Shown: piece by piece, positions 1-6,121 of the stretch | How the letters are laid out: every line of letters starts with the position of its first letter | How positions within the stretch are numbered: position 1 is the first letter of the stretch | From: an uncultured Armatimonadota bacterium | Lineage (GTDB): Bacteria; Armatimonadota; Armatimonadia; Armatimonadales; Armatimonadaceae | DNA: 7,070 nt | Assembly (NCBI GenBank): GCA_903924445.1 | Contig: CAIYBQ010000434.1 | Span: forward strand, 1-7,070 | Direction: 5' to 3' | Position numbers and translations under genes: made by a program | Notes under the pieces: generated by a model | Seen by the model: the letters and a program-made list of their open reading frames with translations, nothing else | What the model was told of the DNA's origin: nothing | Database searches by the model: none

Positions 1-22
1 AGCCAAGGAAGGCTCAAAGTAA
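1..22 (+). CDS. Possible 3' end of an upstream gene (partial)
   Basis: Frame 2 reads six sense codons (A-K-E-G-S-K) and then TAA at 20-22, five bases before the ATG of the STAS gene. That spacing fits the tight packing of the rest of the operon. Frame 3 is also open until a TAA at 42-44, so the upstream gene could instead overlap the STAS gene by 17 bases. Too little is present to identify a product. By analogy with other COG4120/COG1101 transporter operons, a COG2984 substrate-binding protein gene might be expected nearby upstream, but nothing in these bases shows that. Confidence 0.3.
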
Positions 23-27
23 CCTCG

Positions 28-1272
28 ATGCAGATTACGCGTAACGCCCAGGATTCCTACCTGATATTGGTGCTCGATGGCCGCCTGGATGGCAGCTCGG
101 CAGACACTCTTGCGGATGCAATCGAAGCCGCCATTCAAGATGGTAACCATCAAATCCGCCTTGACTGTGATGCGGTTGAGTTCATCAGCTCCGTTGGAAT
201 CCGTACCCTCCTCCGTTTTTATAAACAACTCAAAGGCGTCGGAGGCCAGCTCGCACTCAGTGCCGTCTCAAGCGGCGTCAATGAGGTCATCCGCCTCGCC
301 GGCCTTGCAGACTTTCTGCTTGATAACGCACGCGATAACATCGACCGCATCAATGCCGCACTCCGCTCCAACGCTCCGCGTCAGCTCGGAAACTTTGAGT
401 TCAATGTGCATGCAACCAGTGACATCCCGGTCGTGATGCACGCTGTCGGTGAACCCCAAAAGCTGGGGAGCGTCCAGGATGAGCTCCGTCCCGTGATGCT
501 GCCACGTCACACACATGCTGTTGGACTTGGCTGTCTGACGGATCCGACATCCGATGAAGCATCCCGGCTCGGAGAAGTCATCGCCACCGATGGCGTCGCA
601 ATCGCCTGGCATACCGATGGGGATGTCCGTCCGGATGATGTAGTCCTGACCGGCGCGATGGTACCAACGGTGACCTTTCATTCCGGACTGATCGTAAATG
701 GGGAATATGGCACGATGGCAACCATCGAACCGCTGCCAGATGCCCCACACGCGACGGCACTTTCGGACATTGTTGTCAACCTGATGGACCTGACGGAATC
801 CGATGCGGTTGCCTTCACAATGCTAGTCGAAATCAACGGCGTTGTTGGTGCGGCTATCCGACGCTCGCCTGCTGTGCTGACTGAAGAGCCATTTGCGTTT
901 CCTGCAGTACGCGACAACGTGATGTTCACCACAGAGCGTTCAGTATCACGAGAGGTGGCGCTGATCTCCGGCGTTGCCAGCCGACGTTGCTGCGGACCGA
1001 TAAATGTCTACATGCGGCCTCTAAGCCAGGAAAATACGATGGGTCATATCCACGCTGCCGTCTTTCCATACCGGCCGGTGCCGAAGGGGATGCTCGCAAT
1101 CCACCCAACGGTGAACGAGTTTCTTCAGGCTGAGAGGCCAATCGGTGTGTTCCACTGCATCGTGGATGACCGTGAATTCGACGGCATCGGGGAAACTGAA
1201 GTCATCCGTGGGGCGGTCTGGGTATCCCCAGTGTCCGTGGATGAGTCGACTGTCGGAGGTGCACGAAGATGA
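28..1272 (+). CDS. STAS-domain (SpoIIAA/RsbV-like) protein with large unknown C-terminal domain
   Basis: 414 aa, predicted soluble and cytoplasmic. Residues 1-110 are a STAS (anti-anti-sigma) domain: the opening strand pattern ending in G-R-L-D (18-21), the motif F-I-S-S-V-G-I (52-58), then Y-K-Q-L-K-x-x-G-G and an A-G-L near 91-93, all aligning without difficulty to B. subtilis SpoIIAA. In that alignment S55 sits on the phosphorylated Ser58 of SpoIIAA, while the preceding Asp is replaced by Ser (S54). Residues about 120-405 match no family I can name. They look like a mixed alpha/beta fold with H-x-H pairs at 161/163 and 340/342 and a Cys pair at 321-322. Typical SpoIIAA/RsbV proteins are only about 100-120 aa, so this is a fusion. 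It heads the visible operon and overlaps the permease gene by ATGA. No in-frame ATG, GTG or TTG lies upstream in the window; a purine-rich stretch at 5-12 is rather far from the ATG to be a good ribosome site. The STAS call is firm; partner and target are inferred from the downstream SpoIIE-type phosphatase. Confidence 0.88.
   Translation: MQITRNAQDSYLILVLDGRLDGSSADTLADAIEAAIQDGNHQIRLDCDAVEFISSVGIRTLLRFYKQLKGVGGQLALSAVSSGVNEVIRLAGLADFLLDNARDNIDRINAALRSNAPRQLGNFEFNVHATSDIPVVMHAVGEPQKLGSVQDELRPVMLPRHTHAVGLGCLTDPTSDEASRLGEVIATDGVAIAWHTDGDVRPDDVVLTGAMVPTVTFHSGLIVNGEYGTMATIEPLPDAPHATALSDIVVNLMDLTESDAVAFTMLVEINGVVGAAIRRSPAVLTEEPFAFPAVRDNVMFTTERSVSREVALISGVASRRCCGPINVYMRPLSQENTMGHIHAAVFPYRPVPKGMLAIHPTVNEFLQAERPIGVFHCIVDDREFDGIGETEVIRGAVWVSPVSVDESTVGGARR
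1255..1259 (+). promoter_or_regulatory. Ribosome binding site for the permease gene
   Basis: GGAGG ends nine bases before the ATG at 1269, inside the last codons of the STAS gene. The ATG overlaps the STAS stop (ATGA at 1269-1272), so the two proteins are probably translationally coupled. Confidence 0.7.
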
Positions 1273-2216
1273 GCCTCTTCCTAGGAGCCCTGACCATTGG
1301 GCTAATCCTCTCGCTCCTTGCGCTGGGCGTTTACATGTCCTTCCGCGTCTTTAAGTTTCCCGACATCACAGCGGAAGGCTCAGTCACCTTTGGTGCCGCT
1401 GTATCCGCCGTGCTGCTCGTACAGGGTATGGATCCGGGCATTTCACTGCTCGCCGCATTCGCCGCTGGAGCTGTCGCAGGAGCCGTCACGGGCATCCTCC
1501 ACACAAAGTGCAAAATCAATGAACTCCTTGCAGGAATTCTGGTGATGACCGCTCTGTACTCTGTAAACCTCCACGTGATGGGCAAAAGTAACATCCCCCT
1601 CGTGGATGCCAAGTCGACCAGCACCGTGGCGGAGAAAATCGGCGCCTGGATCTTTGGACAGACCACCGACCTCAACTGGTTTGGCTGGGAAGTTAGTATT
1701 CGCGATGCCGGGATGTTGATCTCGATGTTCGCAGTCGTCGCAGCGGCGGCATTCATCCTCCTGATGTTCTTCCAGACAAACCTCGGAACGGCTATCCGGG
1801 CAACGGGTGACAATCCGCAGATGATTCGTGCCTTGGGCGTCGATGTTGACATCATGATGATCCTCGGTCTTGCGATTTCCAATGGCCTGATAGCGCTCGC
1901 CGGTGCCTTGCTTGCGCAGTACCAAGGCTTTGCGGATGTCCAAATGGGCATCGGGATGATGGTCTGGGGACTGGCATCGGTGATTATTGGAGAAGCGCTT
2001 GTCGGCTCCAACAAGCAGGGGCTTGTGGTAACCGGCACCGTGATCGGGAGCGTTCTATTCCGCCTCCTGGTTGCTATCGCGCTCCGCTGGGGCTTGAATC
2101 CAAACGACCTCAAGCTCATCACGGCGCTCTTTGTCTTTGCGGCTCTCGTTGGTCCAACCATCGGGCGTAGCTTTATGAACAAGCGTGGTAATCAACCATC
2201 CGGAAGGACTGTCTGA
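1269..2216 (+). CDS. ABC transporter permease, COG4120 / TrpY-like (BPD_transp_2 family)
   Basis: 315 aa integral inner-membrane protein, the channel subunit of an importer. About eight or nine hydrophobic segments are visible, roughly at 3-23, 36-52, 57-77, 85-103, 147-167, 195-217, 228-245, 252-272 and 284-298. Family hallmarks include the N-terminal stretch G-V-Y-M-S-F-R-V-F-K-F-P-D-I-T (20-34), the later I-N-E-L-L-A-G-I-L-V-M-T-A-L-Y-S-V-N-L (83-101) and M-G-K-S-N-I (104-109). A cytoplasmic loop G-T-A-I-R-A-T-G-D-N-P (173-183) corresponds to the ATPase-contacting loop of the branched-chain amino-acid/ribose permease superfamily. Length is normal for the family. The gene is followed one base later by its ATPase. 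Some relatives are predicted to carry tryptophan or tyrosine; the substrate here cannot be read from the sequence, and no substrate-binding protein is visible in the window. Confidence 0.9.
   Translation: MSLFLGALTIGLILSLLALGVYMSFRVFKFPDITAEGSVTFGAAVSAVLLVQGMDPGISLLAAFAAGAVAGAVTGILHTKCKINELLAGILVMTALYSVNLHVMGKSNIPLVDAKSTSTVAEKIGAWIFGQTTDLNWFGWEVSIRDAGMLISMFAVVAAAAFILLMFFQTNLGTAIRATGDNPQMIRALGVDVDIMMILGLAISNGLIALAGALLAQYQGFADVQMGIGMMVWGLASVIIGEALVGSNKQGLVVTGTVIGSVLFRLLVAIALRWGLNPNDLKLITALFVFAALVGPTIGRSFMNKRGNQPSGRTV
2202..2208 (+). promoter_or_regulatory. Ribosome binding site that fixes the ATPase start
   Basis: GGAAGGA ends nine bases before the ATG at 2218. This supports 2218 over an in-frame GTG at 2185, which would add 11 residues overlapping the permease and has no comparable site. 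The protein then opens M-L-E-I-T-N-I-S-K, a typical ABC ATPase N-terminus. Confidence 0.7.
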
Positions 2217-2217
2217 C

Positions 2218-3030
2218 ATGCTCGAAATCACGAACATTTCCAAAACCTTCCACCCGGGTAGCGTCAATGAAGTCTTCGCACTGCAAAATGTGTCTGTCAC
2301 GCTGAACGATGGCGACTTTCTCATCATCATCGGAACCAATGGCTCAGGTAAATCCACGTTGTTGAATGCCGTTGCCGGCTCGTTCATTACGGATAGCGGG
2401 AAGATCAGCCTGAGCGGGCATGACATCACCAAGTGGCCGGAGCACAAGCGGGCATCCCTGATAGGACGCGTCTTCCAGAATCCATTTAGCGGCACGGCTC
2501 CCACGATGACTATCGCGGAGAACCTTTCGCTCGCAGCAAAGCGTGGAAAGCCACGCGGATTCAATTGGGCACTCGATAAGCAGCTCCAGAGCGAGCTTCG
2601 GGACCGTATTCGGACCCTGAACATGGGACTTGAAGATCGCCTGGGAAATGCCATCGGCAGTCTGTCCGGCGGGCAGCGACAGGCTCTCACGCTCCTGATG
2701 GCGAGCTGGCTAAAGCCCGATCTTCTGTTGCTGGATGAACACACAGCGGCACTTGACCCAAAGAGCGCAGATCAGGTCATCCGACTCACAAAGGAAATCA
2801 TCGAGCGGGACCGACTCACGACGCTGATGGTCACGCACTCGATGCAGCAGGCTGTACACCTTGGAAATCGCATCATCATGATGCACAAGGGCCAGATAAT
2901 CCACGATTACAAGGGTTCCACACGGCAGGGAGTGCGGTCAGAAGATCTCCTCCATCGCTTTGAGGAAGTCCGCCGGCGTGAGCAAGTGGATGTTCGCGTC
3001 GCAGAGCTTTTACAGAGGATGTATGTCTAA
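2218..3030 (+). CDS. ABC transporter ATP-binding protein, COG1101-like partner of the permease
   Basis: 270 aa cytoplasmic ATPase that powers the adjacent permease. All motifs are intact: Walker A G-T-N-G-S-G-K-S-T (39-47), Q-loop Gln87 in F-Q-N-P, signature L-S-G-G-Q (149-153), Walker B L-L-L-L-D-E (169-174) with catalytic Glu174, D-loop A-L-D (178-180) and switch His207 in V-T-H-S-M. The Q-loop region F-Q-N-P-F-S-G-T-A-P-T-M-T-I-A-E-N and the H-loop region T-H-S-M-Q-Q-A match the COG1101 type that accompanies COG4120 permeases. The start chosen is the ATG with the good ribosome site, two bases after the permease stop codon begins its gap. Its 3' end overlaps the histidine kinase gene by eight bases, tying transport and signalling genes together. 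No degenerate residues were seen, so it should be active. Confidence 0.92.
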   Translation: MLEITNISKTFHPGSVNEVFALQNVSVTLNDGDFLIIIGTNGSGKSTLLNAVAGSFITDSGKISLSGHDITKWPEHKRASLIGRVFQNPFSGTAPTMTIAENLSLAAKRGKPRGFNWALDKQLQSELRDRIRTLNMGLEDRLGNAIGSLSGGQRQALTLLMASWLKPDLLLLDEHTAALDPKSADQVIRLTKEIIERDRLTTLMVTHSMQQAVHLGNRIIMMHKGQIIHDYKGSTRQGVRSEDLLHRFEEVRRREQVDVRVAELLQRMYV

Positions 3031-5704
3031 AAATCAGGAGGTGCTGGCAGTCACCTCTGTACGCCGTAATGTTGCATTATGGTTTCTTGCTGTCAGCACC
3101 CTCCTGCTCCTCGCTGGAATTCTTGGGTTTCAGCGCCTTCGCGGCGAAATGGTCCGGATCGCAGCCGGCTCTGAAGAGGCTGCCGTCGCGTCTGTTGTCG
3201 AGCAGCTGACGACCGCGGATGCCATTTATCGCCAGCTGACCACTGCCAGTCGAAAAGTTCTTGAGTCCGAGGCAACACGCTACGGTGCCGCATCCATCCG
3301 TGGAAATGCAGCCATCGCAGGCAAGTCCGTTCCAAACCTCACCTTCGGGACGCGCAGCGCAGTTGCTGATTACGTAGTCGTGGATGGCATCAAGTCCCGG
3401 ATGGGGGGAACCGCAACCCTCTTTGTCCGCTCCGGGGATGACTATGTCCGAGTTGCGACCAATGTCATCAAGGCGGATGGCAGCCGGGCCATCGGAACGG
3501 TGCTAGACCCAAAAGGCCCAGCCTTCGCCGCAATCTCCCGGGGTGAAACGTTCACCGGCGTGGTCGACATTTTGGGTGTGCCCTACTTCACGAGTTATAC
3601 ACCAATCCGCTCGCCTGACAAACAGGTCATCGGCGTCTACTACACGGGCTACAAAATCGAAACGCTTGCAGGCGTCGGAGAAGGCATAGGCAGCATCCGC
3701 ATCCTCGACAATGGCTTTGTCGCGCTCCTCGACCGCAAGGACACTGTGCTGTTTGCCAGCCAACATGCCCCAGTCAAAACCGTAGAGAGTGCTGCGGCTA
3801 AAAGCGCCGGACTTGGCCCAAAGGATGCCATCAACGTTGCTGGACACGATGTTCATAGAAGCACATTTGCTCCTTGGGGCTTTGACATTGTCGCGACGAC
3901 GTTTGAACCTGACCTTACATCCCGCACCCTGGCCCTCGTCTGGGGAGTCCTTGGCCTTATCGGCGCCGTCGTCCTCCTCGTCCTCGCGGCAAGCTATATA
4001 TTCGCCGGTCGGCTCTCAACGGCGCTTCTCACCGCGAAGCTCCACGAAGATGCCGCACGCAAGGCATCCGCCCTCGCGCATGAAGCACAGCTCGCCGCAG
4101 AAACCGCCCGCATCGAGGCAGTTACCGCACGCGATGATGCCGAAGCTGCTAACCGGACCAAGAGCGCATTTCTTGCCAATATGAGCCATGAGCTCCGGAC
4201 ACCGATGAACGCCATCATCGGCTACAGCGAAATGCTGGCCGAAGAAGCCGAGGATGCCGGCGTCCAAGAGTTCATCCCCGACCTCAACAAAATCCAAAGC
4301 GCTGGCAAGCACCTCCTCTCGCTCATCAATGACATTCTTGATCTCTCGAAAATCGAGTCGGGCAAGATGACGGTTTACCTCGAGGCCTTTGATGTTCGGT
4401 CACTCGTCGAGGATGTTGCAGCAACCGTCAAGCCGCTCCTTTCGAAGAACAACAACAAGCTCATTCTGAACATCCAGCCCGAGCTCGGCGCGATGACAAG
4501 TGACCTCACAAAGGTCCGTCAGACGCTTTTCAACTTGCTGAGTAATGCATCCAAGTTCACGGAAAATGGCACCATCACCCTGAGCACAAACCGGGATAAA
4601 AGCGGTTTGTCCAGCAATGTAACCTTTGCTGTTCAGGACACTGGTATCGGGATGACACCCGAGCAATGCGGAAAGCTGTTTCAGGCGTTTAGCCAAGCCG
4701 ATGCATCCACAACGCGAAAATACGGCGGAACCGGACTCGGACTCGCCATCAGCCGTCGCTTCTGCCAAATTCTCGGAGGAGACATCACCGTCACCAGCAT
4801 TCCAGGAACCGGCTCGACCTTTACCGTCATCCTTCCACTGCAATCCGTTGACACAACTGCCACGGAACACCATCCGGAAACGGCAGCCGCGCAGACAATG
4901 CCTGCCGCCGCTGCGACACAATCTGCCGATACAGGTTCATCACGGGGCGTGATTGTGGTCATCGACGATGATGCGAATGTCCGCCACCTGATGGAGCGGT
5001 TCCTGACCCGGGAGGGCTTTACCGTTCATATGGCCGCGGATGGCGCCAGCGGCGTTGCTCTGGTTCGCCAGTACAAGCCGATGGCGGTGACATCCGACAT
5101 CATGATGCCGGGTATGGATGGCTGGAGTGTGCTGTCGGCGATCAAAAGCGACCCGGAAACCGCTGACATTCCGGTGATTATGCTCACGATGGGCGATACG
5201 CAGGAGCTTGGCTTTGCCCTTGGTGCGTTCGACTTTCTGAGCAAGCCACTGGACCGTAATCAGCTGCTTAAGGCCCTTGAGCGTATCAATCTGCCTGCAT
5301 CCGGTGAGACGGAAATCCTTATCGTCGAAGATGACCGCGATACTCGCGAGCTTCTTCAGCGCACGCTTGAGCGTGAAGGCTGGAAGGTGATCACGGCCAC
5401 CGATGGAGTCAATGCGATCGAGCTCCTTGCAAGCGGAGCACGCGTGCCCGACCTGGTTCTCCTCGACTTGATGATGCCCCGGCTCGATGGCTTTGGCGTC
5501 CTCGATGCGATTCGTAAGAATCCGCTCTGGGCGAGTATCCCGGTGGTGATTCTGACAGCCAAGGATCTGACGCTTGATGAACGGATGCTCCTCAGCCAGT
5601 CGAGCGCCGCGATTCTGGAAAAAGGCGCGGTACCACCAAGCGAAGTTTTGGAAAATCTGCGTTCGCAGCTTACATTCATCAACTCTAAGCGGACCAGCAG
5701 CTGA
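3023..5704 (+). CDS. Cache-sensor hybrid histidine kinase with two receiver domains
   Basis: 893 aa membrane sensor kinase. Order: TM1 about 17-36; extracytoplasmic region 37-302 that reads as a Cache (Cache_3-Cache_2-like) ligand sensor, with a hallmark core around F-T-G-V-V-D-I-L-G-V-P-Y (177-188) and I-G-V-Y-Y-T-G-Y (203-210); TM2 about 303-326; Ala-rich signalling helix 335-378 with no clear HAMP; HisKA with phospho-accepting His389 in S-H-E-L-R-T-P; HATPase with N-box N504/N508, D-T-G-I-G-M (539-544) and G-G-T-G-L-G-L-A (568-575); an Ala/Thr-rich linker 609-640; REC1 about 643-755 with Asp692, Thr722 and Lys741; REC2 about 764-883 with Asp815, Thr845 and Lys867. REC2 has Lys-Gly where Lys-Pro is usual. 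No Hpt domain is present. Start: ATG 3023 removes 21 unlikely residues that would overlap the ATPase gene; its ribosome site (GAGGA, spacing 3) is poor, so translation probably depends on coupling to the ATPase gene. The ligand is unknown; neighbours suggest it may be the transported solute. Confidence 0.9.
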   Translation: MSKNQEVLAVTSVRRNVALWFLAVSTLLLLAGILGFQRLRGEMVRIAAGSEEAAVASVVEQLTTADAIYRQLTTASRKVLESEATRYGAASIRGNAAIAGKSVPNLTFGTRSAVADYVVVDGIKSRMGGTATLFVRSGDDYVRVATNVIKADGSRAIGTVLDPKGPAFAAISRGETFTGVVDILGVPYFTSYTPIRSPDKQVIGVYYTGYKIETLAGVGEGIGSIRILDNGFVALLDRKDTVLFASQHAPVKTVESAAAKSAGLGPKDAINVAGHDVHRSTFAPWGFDIVATTFEPDLTSRTLALVWGVLGLIGAVVLLVLAASYIFAGRLSTALLTAKLHEDAARKASALAHEAQLAAETARIEAVTARDDAEAANRTKSAFLANMSHELRTPMNAIIGYSEMLAEEAEDAGVQEFIPDLNKIQSAGKHLLSLINDILDLSKIESGKMTVYLEAFDVRSLVEDVAATVKPLLSKNNNKLILNIQPELGAMTSDLTKVRQTLFNLLSNASKFTENGTITLSTNRDKSGLSSNVTFAVQDTGIGMTPEQCGKLFQAFSQADASTTRKYGGTGLGLAISRRFCQILGGDITVTSIPGTGSTFTVILPLQSVDTTATEHHPETAAAQTMPAAAATQSADTGSSRGVIVVIDDDANVRHLMERFLTREGFTVHMAADGASGVALVRQYKPMAVTSDIMMPGMDGWSVLSAIKSDPETADIPVIMLTMGDTQELGFALGAFDFLSKPLDRNQLLKALERINLPASGETEILIVEDDRDTRELLQRTLEREGWKVITATDGVNAIELLASGARVPDLVLLDLMMPRLDGFGVLDAIRKNPLWASIPVVILTAKDLTLDERMLLSQSSAAILEKGAVPPSEVLENLRSQLTFINSKRTSS
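3038..3057 (+). promoter_or_regulatory. Stem-loop holding an AGGAGG sequence just inside the kinase gene
   Basis: A perfect AGGAGG lies at 3036-3041, after the ATG at 3023 rather than before it. Bases 3038-3043 (GAGGTG) pair perfectly with 3052-3057 (CACCTC) across an eight-base loop, with a possible extra G-U pair. No usable in-frame start follows at normal spacing, so the site is not an obvious initiation signal for the kinase. It could stall or re-recruit ribosomes finishing the ATPase gene (stop at 3028-3030), or be chance. Confidence 0.3.
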
Positions 5705-5743
5705 TGTGTACACCTGTGAATGCTGGGATAGGATAGCGGCACT
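5705..5743 (+). other. 39-base intergenic gap between kinase and response regulator
   Basis: This is the only sizeable non-coding gap in the window. It contains an eight-base palindrome GTGTACAC (5706-5713) and a weak Shine-Dalgarno-like AGGA (5730-5733) ten bases before the ATG at 5744. I see no hairpin with a T-run, so no intrinsic terminator, and no convincing promoter. Transcription most simply continues through. Confidence 0.5.
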
Positions 5744-6121
5744 ATGGCTACTGTATTGATTGTCGAAGACAACGAGATGAACCGAGACATGCTCTCCCGG
5801 CGACTGGAGCGGCGAGGCTTTATCATCCGTATCGCGGTGGATGGCGCTGAAGGCGTTTCAATGGCAACTGCTGAGATCCCCGATTTGGTTTTAATGGACA
5901 TGAGCCTTCCGGTCATGGATGGCTGGGAAGCCACGCGGACACTGAAGGCCAACCCTGATACGGCGGGTATTCCGGTGATCGGACTCACGGCGCACGCGAT
6001 GGCTGGTGACCGCGAAAAGTGTCTGGCAGCTGGGTGTGATGACTATGACACCAAGCCCATCGAGCTCCCACGGCTGCTCGAAAAAATGCAGAGCCAGCTC
6101 GGGGACAAGTTCCCCGCATGA
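5744..6121 (+). CDS. Single-domain (CheY-like) response regulator
   Basis: 125 aa, consisting of a receiver domain with no output domain. Acidic pocket E8-D9, phospho-accepting Asp52 in L-V-L-M-D-M-S-L-P, switch Thr82 in G-L-T-A-H-A-M and Lys104 in T-K-P are all present. The A-H-A-M and C-D-D-Y-D-T-K-P sequences are typical of receivers that work with hybrid kinases (the Spo0F/DivK style). It likely acts as a phosphate shuttle or protein-interaction switch between the upstream hybrid kinase and the downstream receiver-phosphatase. Residues 4-38 closely resemble the receiver of the next gene, including an identical N-R-D-M-L-S-R-R-L block, which suggests a local duplication. It follows the kinase by 39 bases and overlaps the next gene by ATGA. 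Confidence 0.9.
   Translation: MATVLIVEDNEMNRDMLSRRLERRGFIIRIAVDGAEGVSMATAEIPDLVLMDMSLPVMDGWEATRTLKANPDTAGIPVIGLTAHAMAGDREKCLAAGCDDYDTKPIELPRLLEKMQSQLGDKFPA
6100..6116 (+). promoter_or_regulatory. Stem-loop at the start codon of the phosphatase gene
   Basis: CGGGGA (6100-6105) pairs perfectly with TCCCCG (6111-6116) across a five-base loop, ending one base before the ATG at 6118. The only Shine-Dalgarno-like purines (GGGGA) lie in the stem. Together with the ATGA overlap this fits translational coupling, in which ribosomes ending the response regulator gene open the stem. A six-base stem of this kind is expected by chance about once or twice per window for each loop length, so position is the main argument. 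Confidence 0.4.

Noticed and set aside
391..1260. FIST sensory domain for the C-terminal part of the STAS protein
   Set aside because: The glycine-rich G-L-G-C segment (166-169) looked suggestive, but the rest of the region does not follow the FIST_N/FIST_C pattern as I know it, so I leave the domain unassigned.
1331..2182. Long open frame of 283 codons on the minus strand opposite the permease
   Set aside because: It is a shadow frame: its product is low-complexity (rich in Pro, Arg, Ser, Ala), has no recognisable domain, and lies wholly opposite a well-supported permease gene.
2541..2556. Perfect inverted repeat GCGTGG/CCACGC with a four-base loop
   Set aside because: It lies in the middle of the ATPase coding sequence, has no T-run, and six-base stems of this kind are expected by chance in a window this size.
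2960..3022. Longer 5' extension of the kinase gene starting in the ATPase gene
   Set aside because: The added 21 residues have no sensor or signal character and would give a 71-base overlap. ATG 3023 with an eight-base overlap matches the style of the other junctions.
4841..4945. Possible frameshift or fusion scar in the Ala/Thr-rich stretch between the HATPase domain and REC1
   Set aside because: The frame is continuous and such low-complexity linkers are normal between kinase and receiver domains.
4940..5713. Minus-strand open frame of 257 codons opposite the receiver domains, and similar frames at 2055-2744 and 6544-7053
   Set aside because: All oppose strongly supported domains; their products are rich in His, Arg and Gln with no recognisable motif, as expected for antisense of GC-rich coding DNA.
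5707..5734. Weak promoter-like pair TGTACA and TAGGAT, 16 bases apart, in the kinase/regulator gap
   Set aside because: Each box matches the sigma-70 consensus at only four of six positions, and transcription would begin almost at the start codon, leaving no room for the ribosome site. Read-through from upstream is simpler.
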